Source: DASPKW01 sp038244055 (GTDB lineage: Bacteria; Planctomycetota; Phycisphaerae; Tepidisphaerales; Tepidisphaeraceae). Taken from it: a stretch of 6,846 bases of DNA. Where the stretch lies: NCBI GenBank assembly GCA_038244055.1, contig JBBRTW010000402.1:1-6846 (forward strand). The letters run 5' to 3'. Below, piece by piece: positions 1 to 4,100 of the stretch (position 1 is the first letter of the stretch; each line of letters begins with the position of its first letter). The position numbers were made by a program, and so were the translations under genes. Below the pieces are notes generated by a model. That model did not search any database. It was not told where the DNA came from and saw nothing but the letters and a program-made list of their open reading frames with translations.

Positions 1-2
1 AG

Positions 3-710
3 ACCGATCGCCGCACCTGGCAGAACCCCGAAGGACTGCGCGATACGCCGCCCCTGGGTGACATGGCCTGGACCCATCCGCTGCACTGGTCGGGGGACCG
101 CGATGAAGTTCAGGATTTCGAGCACACCATCCGCGGCCAGCTCATGCAGGGCAAAGGCCTGATCCGCGGAGCCGTTCACCCGGCGCTTGGCCCGCCCAAT
201 AAAGGCCTGTCGAGAGAACTCGACGCCCTGGCCGCCTACAGCAACATCCACGCGCTTCCATTGAGTCCACACGCGAAAATTCCGGGCGCATCGGGTGGGC
301 CCGATGGAGTGGGCATCCAATATGCCCTCTCCGAATCCGCCCTGCGCGGCAAGGCGCTCTTCTTCTCCCAGGCCACGCTCTGCGCCACCTGTCACTCCGG
401 CCCCTTCTACACCGATTGTAAAACGCGCGATGTCGGGACTCAGCACGATGACCCATCGGAGAAGATGCCATCCGCCTACGATACGCCCACGCTCCTGGGC
501 ATCTACAAATCCGCCCCTTACCTCCACCACGGCAAGGCGGCCACGCTCGAAGAGATGCTGACCACCCAGAACAAATCCGATCGCCACGGCAAGACCTCGC
601 AACTCACTTCCGCGCAGATCGCCGATCTGGTTGAGTTTCTCAAAGCGCTCCCCTACGAAGACCCCGTGCCGCAGGCCCGCGCCCTGGGGATGAAGCCCGT
701 CGAGCGGTGA
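3..710 (+). CDS. C-terminal part of a c-type cytochrome, di-heme peroxidase/MauG-like (5' partial)
   Basis: The frame is open to the left edge, so the gene starts outside the window; 235 residues are visible and end at TGA 708-710. Visible residues 127-131 are C-A-T-C-H, a covalent heme c site. They are followed by D-T-P-T-L-L-G-I-Y and A-P-Y-L-H-H-G-K-A-A-T-L-E-E (about 160-184), the signature that follows the second heme in bacterial di-heme cytochrome c peroxidases and MauG relatives. Met155 or a His of the YLHHG motif could be a distal ligand, but I cannot decide which. Residues 14-39 (D-T-P-P-L, then H-W-S-G) look like the same signature from a preceding heme domain whose CxxCH is off-window. 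The family acts in the periplasm, reducing peroxide or oxidising substrates; in planctomycetes similar modules are often fused to beta-propellers. An ATG at 63 opens the same frame, but the homologous-looking residues before it argue it is internal. The heme-protein call is firm; the exact reaction is not. Confidence 0.85.
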   Translation, partial: TDRRTWQNPEGLRDTPPLGDMAWTHPLHWSGDRDEVQDFEHTIRGQLMQGKGLIRGAVHPALGPPNKGLSRELDALAAYSNIHALPLSPHAKIPGASGGPDGVGIQYALSESALRGKALFFSQATLCATCHSGPFYTDCKTRDVGTQHDDPSEKMPSAYDTPTLLGIYKSAPYLHHGKAATLEEMLTTQNKSDRHGKTSQLTSAQIADLVEFLKALPYEDPVPQARALGMKPVER

Positions 711-744
711 GCCGCCGGCAAGGGTGAGAATGGCCGCATATTTC

Positions 745-756
745 CGGGCATGCCCG
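745..756. repeat. Perfect 12-bp palindrome after the cytochrome gene
   Basis: CGGGCATGCCCG is its own reverse complement and begins 35 bases after the cytochrome stop codon. As RNA it could fold only into a short stem of about 4 bp with a CATG loop, and no run of T follows, so it is a poor intrinsic terminator. It could be a binding site for a dimeric regulator, or chance in GC-rich DNA. Confidence 0.45.
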
Positions 757-862
757 ACGGACCTGGTGGAAGGCGTTTCGGGCGCTCCCAGGGGCATGAC
801 TCCTGAATGGATGACCGCGAAGCCCGCCATCACCTGTTCGGCCCCGATCGGCCTGCCAATCT

Positions 863-890
863 GGCGGCAATTCGCGCCGCCTGCCTTATT
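863..890 (+). terminator. Weak terminator-like hairpin
   Basis: GGCGGC (863-868) pairs perfectly with GCCGCC (876-881) around a 7-base loop, and the mildly T-rich TGCCTTATT follows at 882-890. The stem is only 6 bp and the T-tract is interrupted. If it works, it would end transcripts of the cytochrome gene about 170 bases after its stop and insulate the giant gene downstream. Confidence 0.22.
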
Positions 891-1028
891 GCGAACAAAT
901 TGCGCGCAAAACTCTTGTAACTGGGCGGACCGAGAGATAGGCTTGTTTCGGCCTGCGCAATCGACTTCGCAGTGCTTTTCACCCTGGTCTCCGCGACGCG
1001 TACAGCAATAGTTGAATATCCTACGTCC

Positions 1029-1050
1029 GTTGCTTCGGCTTCGAAGCGAC
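1029..1050 (+). promoter_or_regulatory. Leader hairpin 1, 9-bp stem with GCTT loop
   Basis: GTTGCTTCG (1029-1037) pairs with CGAAGCGAC (1042-1050) through nine pairs, one of them a G-T wobble, closing a four-base loop. No T-tract follows, so it is not a standard terminator. It stands just upstream of a second hairpin (1060-1079) and about 60 bases before the ATG at 1108, a position suited to a role in mRNA stability or translation control. The function is inferred only from position and structure. Confidence 0.45.
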
Positions 1051-1059
1051 CCACAGAGG

Positions 1060-1079
1060 CACCGGAAGACTTTCCGGTG
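1060..1079 (+). promoter_or_regulatory. Leader hairpin 2, perfect 8-bp stem with GACT loop
   Basis: CACCGGAA (1060-1067) and TTCCGGTG (1072-1079) are perfect reverse complements around a four-base loop. The hairpin ends 28 bases before the ATG at 1108. ACCCAC at 1049-1054, between the two hairpins, could instead pair with GTGGGT at 1077-1082. That pairing would disrupt the outer pairs of this stem and the base of hairpin 1, so two exclusive folds are conceivable. No known riboswitch consensus was recognised. Confidence 0.45.
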
Positions 1080-1096
1080 GGTTGGACGTCTACCGC

Positions 1097-1100
1097 AGGA
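1097..1100 (+). promoter_or_regulatory. Ribosome binding site candidate for the giant gene
   Basis: AGGA lies 7 bases before the ATG at 1108, a normal spacing, and is the main reason for choosing that start. Rival in-frame starts are GTG 1213, with GGAGG (1197-1201) 11 bases upstream, and ATG 1297, where GGAG directly abuts the start and another GGAG (1280-1283) is 13 bases away. See the finding on the start. Confidence 0.4.
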
Positions 1101-1107
1101 ATGGAGT

Positions 1108-4100
1108 ATGAGGAAGAGTACATCCCCATCGGCCGGTGGCCATGCGCGCCGAGCAAAAGTGCCAAAGCCTGCATCCGGATTTCGCGATCGTGTGGCGGAG
1201 GCGGTTGCGCGCGTGTTGAATCCACGTAACGATTGCGCGCATCACAACCCGTCGGCCGGGTCGCCTGTCGGCCTGGGGCGGAGCATCGGCGCGGAGATGG
1301 GGCGTTGCCGCGGCCCATCCAAGTCGCGAATCGAGACACTTGAAGGCCGGGTGCTGCTGGCGGGCAATGTGATCATCAACGAGATGATGTATCACGCATC
1401 TTCGCAGAACGTCGGCGATGAGTGGGTGGAGATTTACAACAAGGGTGCCACGGCCGTCGATCTGACGGGTTGGCACTTCGGCAAGGGAATTACTTTTGCC
1501 TTCGCGGCGGGCACCAATCTCGGCGCGGGGCAATACCTGGTCGTCGCGCACGACCTGGCGCGCTTTCACTTGAACTACCCGGCCGTGACCAACGTCGTCG
1601 GCGGCTGGGTCGGGCAGTTGAGCAACAATGGCGATACGGTCGAGATCGACGACTCAACCGGGGCGGCCGACAACTCCGTCTCCTACGGCACGGATGGCGA
1701 GTGGTCCGTGCGCGGGCACGACCGCGGCGTGCAGCTTGTGACGGGCATCACCCGCAGCGGATCGACCGCCACCATCAGCATCCCCGCCCACGGCTACAGC
1801 AACGGCGATTCGATCCAGATCACCGGCGCGGCGCAGGCCGAGTACAACGGGACGTTCACCGTCGCCGGGGCCGCGCCGGGCAGCTTCACGATCACCGTGA
1901 GCGGCACTCCGGCAACGCCCGCGACGGCGGCGGGGGTTGGGGGCGTGATTCTCAGCCGCCAGCTCACCGACCTGACCCGCATCGGTGTCTCCTGGTTCGC
2001 GGCCCACGATGGGCTCGGAAAATCGCTGGAGCTGATCGAGCCCGCCCTTTCCAACGATGTCGCCCAGAACTGGACCGCCAGCACCGCCAATCAGGGCACT
2101 CCCGGGGCCGCCAACTCGGTGACGGCCGCTAATATCGCGCCGCTCATCCTCAATGCGGCGCAGTCGCCCGCGGTCCCCAAATCCACCGACACCGTCACCA
2201 TCACTACCAAGCTGGTGGATGAGCTGGGCACCGCGCAGAGCGCGACGCTTTTCTACCGCCTCGATGGGACGACGCCCTTCACATCCGTCACGATGCACGA
2301 TGACGGCTTGAACGGCGACACCGCGGCCGGGGATGGAATCTGGGCGGCGCGGATTCCGCCGCAGGCCAACAACGCGATCGTCGAGTATTACATCACCGCC
2401 ACGGATGGCGTCCGCAGCCGCGCCTGGCCCGCGCCGCTGGCCGATGCGACTCAGTCGGCCAACGCGCTGTACCAGGTGGATGACTCGGCGGCGTACACCG
2501 GGAATCAGCCGGTGTTCAAGCTCATTATGAAGGATGCCGACAGGCAGGAGCTGGTGGCGATCGGCTCCCCGGCCTCGACCTCCCAGCTCAGCAACGCGGA
2601 TTTCAACGGCACATTCATCAGCATCGACGGCAGTGGCACCGATGTGCGCTATACCGTCGGTTTCCGCAACCGCGGCGGCGGCAGCCGCGACGTCCTGCCC
2701 AACAATCGCCGCGTCAGCTTCAGCAATGGCGATACCTGGCATGGTGTGCGCGCGATCAACCTCAATGGACAATATTCGCTAGAAGATGTGCTGGGCAGCA
2801 CGGTCGTTCGCAGCGCCGGACTGGCCGCACAGAACGCCTCGCCCGTGCAGGTGAGGGTCAACAACGTCAACGAAGCCACCTCCGGCTCCACGACCGATAT
2901 GTTCGGCTCCTACTCCTGGCTGGAGGCGGAGAACTCCGACATGGTCGACGGCCACTTCCCCACCGACAGCGGCGGCAACTATTACCGCGGCGTCGACTCG
3001 GGCCACAACGCCAACCTCAGCTACCTCGGCACCGATCCTACCCTTTACTACTACAAGTATCCCAAGCAAAACAACTCCGAGACCAACGACTACACCGACC
3101 TGATCAACCTCACCAAAGCGCTCGATGCCACGCAGACGCCCGACTCGACCGGGGGCGATCCGAACAATTTCGTCACCGTCATCAGCCAGAGTCTGAACAT
3201 CAATCAGGCGCTGCGCTATTTCGCCATCAACTCGCTGATCGGCAACGAGGAGACGACGCTCGGCACCGGCTCGGGCGATGACTTCGCGATGTACCGGGGC
3301 GCTACGGATACGCGCTTCCAGCTCGTCGCCCACGACCTCGACACCCTCCTTGGCCGGGGCGACACCGCCGGCAATATCAATAAGAGCCTTTTCACGGCCA
3401 CCGCGCTGGCCACCGTCAAGCGGCTGCTGACCAATCCCACCTTCGCGCCGCTCTACTTCAAGACCCTGCGCGATCTGGCAACCGGCGCGCTGTCGCCGGC
3501 GCAGCTTCTGCCGCTGATCGATCAGACCATCGGCGACTATGCTTCGGTCGATGCGATCAACAGCATCAAGGCGTTCATCACCGGCCGAAATAACTTCGTG
3601 CTCACCACGATCCCGACCGCGCTGACCGCCACCAGCGCGCTGACGGTCACCAACGGTTACCCCTCGACCACCGGCACGACGGCAACGGTGACCACCGCAT
3701 TGACCGGTGTCGCCGATGTGACGCAGACGCGGAGCGTGCTCGTGAACGGCGTGGCGGTGACCTACACGGCGGTGCCGACCGCCACACCGACCACCGGGCC
3801 TTACGGCGTCTGGTCGGCCGCGAGCGTGACACTCAATCCCGGCATCAACCGGGTGCTCGTGCAGGCGCTGGATGCTTCGGGAAAGGAAATCGGCCGCCAG
3901 ACGATCGACATTTACTACAACCGGACGGCCGGCGGGACGACGATCGCTGCAGGCAACGTTTCGACAGTAACATGGAGCCCCGCCAACGGTCCCTATTCTG
4001 TAACGGGCAGCATCACCATCCCCGCCGGGCAGACCTTGACGATCCAGCCCGGCACCAGCGTGTTTTTCAGCACCGGCGCGGGCATTCTCGTCAATGGCAC

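Larger units (their letters stand above)
711..1107. other. Intergenic/leader region with no convincing gene
   Basis: About 400 bases separate the cytochrome stop from the chosen start of the giant gene. Short open frames occur on both strands, but their products resemble no family I recognise and lack the strong G/C third-position preference of the flanking genes. The segment around 886-1020 is visibly richer in A and T than the coding DNA, as expected where a promoter lies. I could not find a well-spaced pair of sigma70-like hexamers. Structural elements inside are listed separately. No tRNA, known riboswitch core or mobile-element end was recognised. Confidence 0.6.

Noticed and set aside
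724..1011. Possible small gene of 95 codons starting at GTG 724
   Set aside because: No recognisable family, mixed codon third positions, no clear ribosome site, and it runs through the AT-rich probable promoter region.
1029..1090. Cyclic-di-GMP or other known riboswitch in the leader
   Set aside because: Two hairpins are present, but the conserved core sequences of riboswitch classes I can recall are not.
1101..1229. Short leader peptide frame from ATG 1101, overlapping the giant gene's start
   Set aside because: The product is 42 residues with four Cys and no recognisable pattern, and no ribosome site separate from that of the giant gene. It could be a leader peptide, but nothing supports it.
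1422..2132. Plus-strand open frame of 236 codons
   Set aside because: It overlaps lamin-tail domain 1 in another frame and has an Arg/Gly-rich product of no known family, so it is a shadow of the giant gene.
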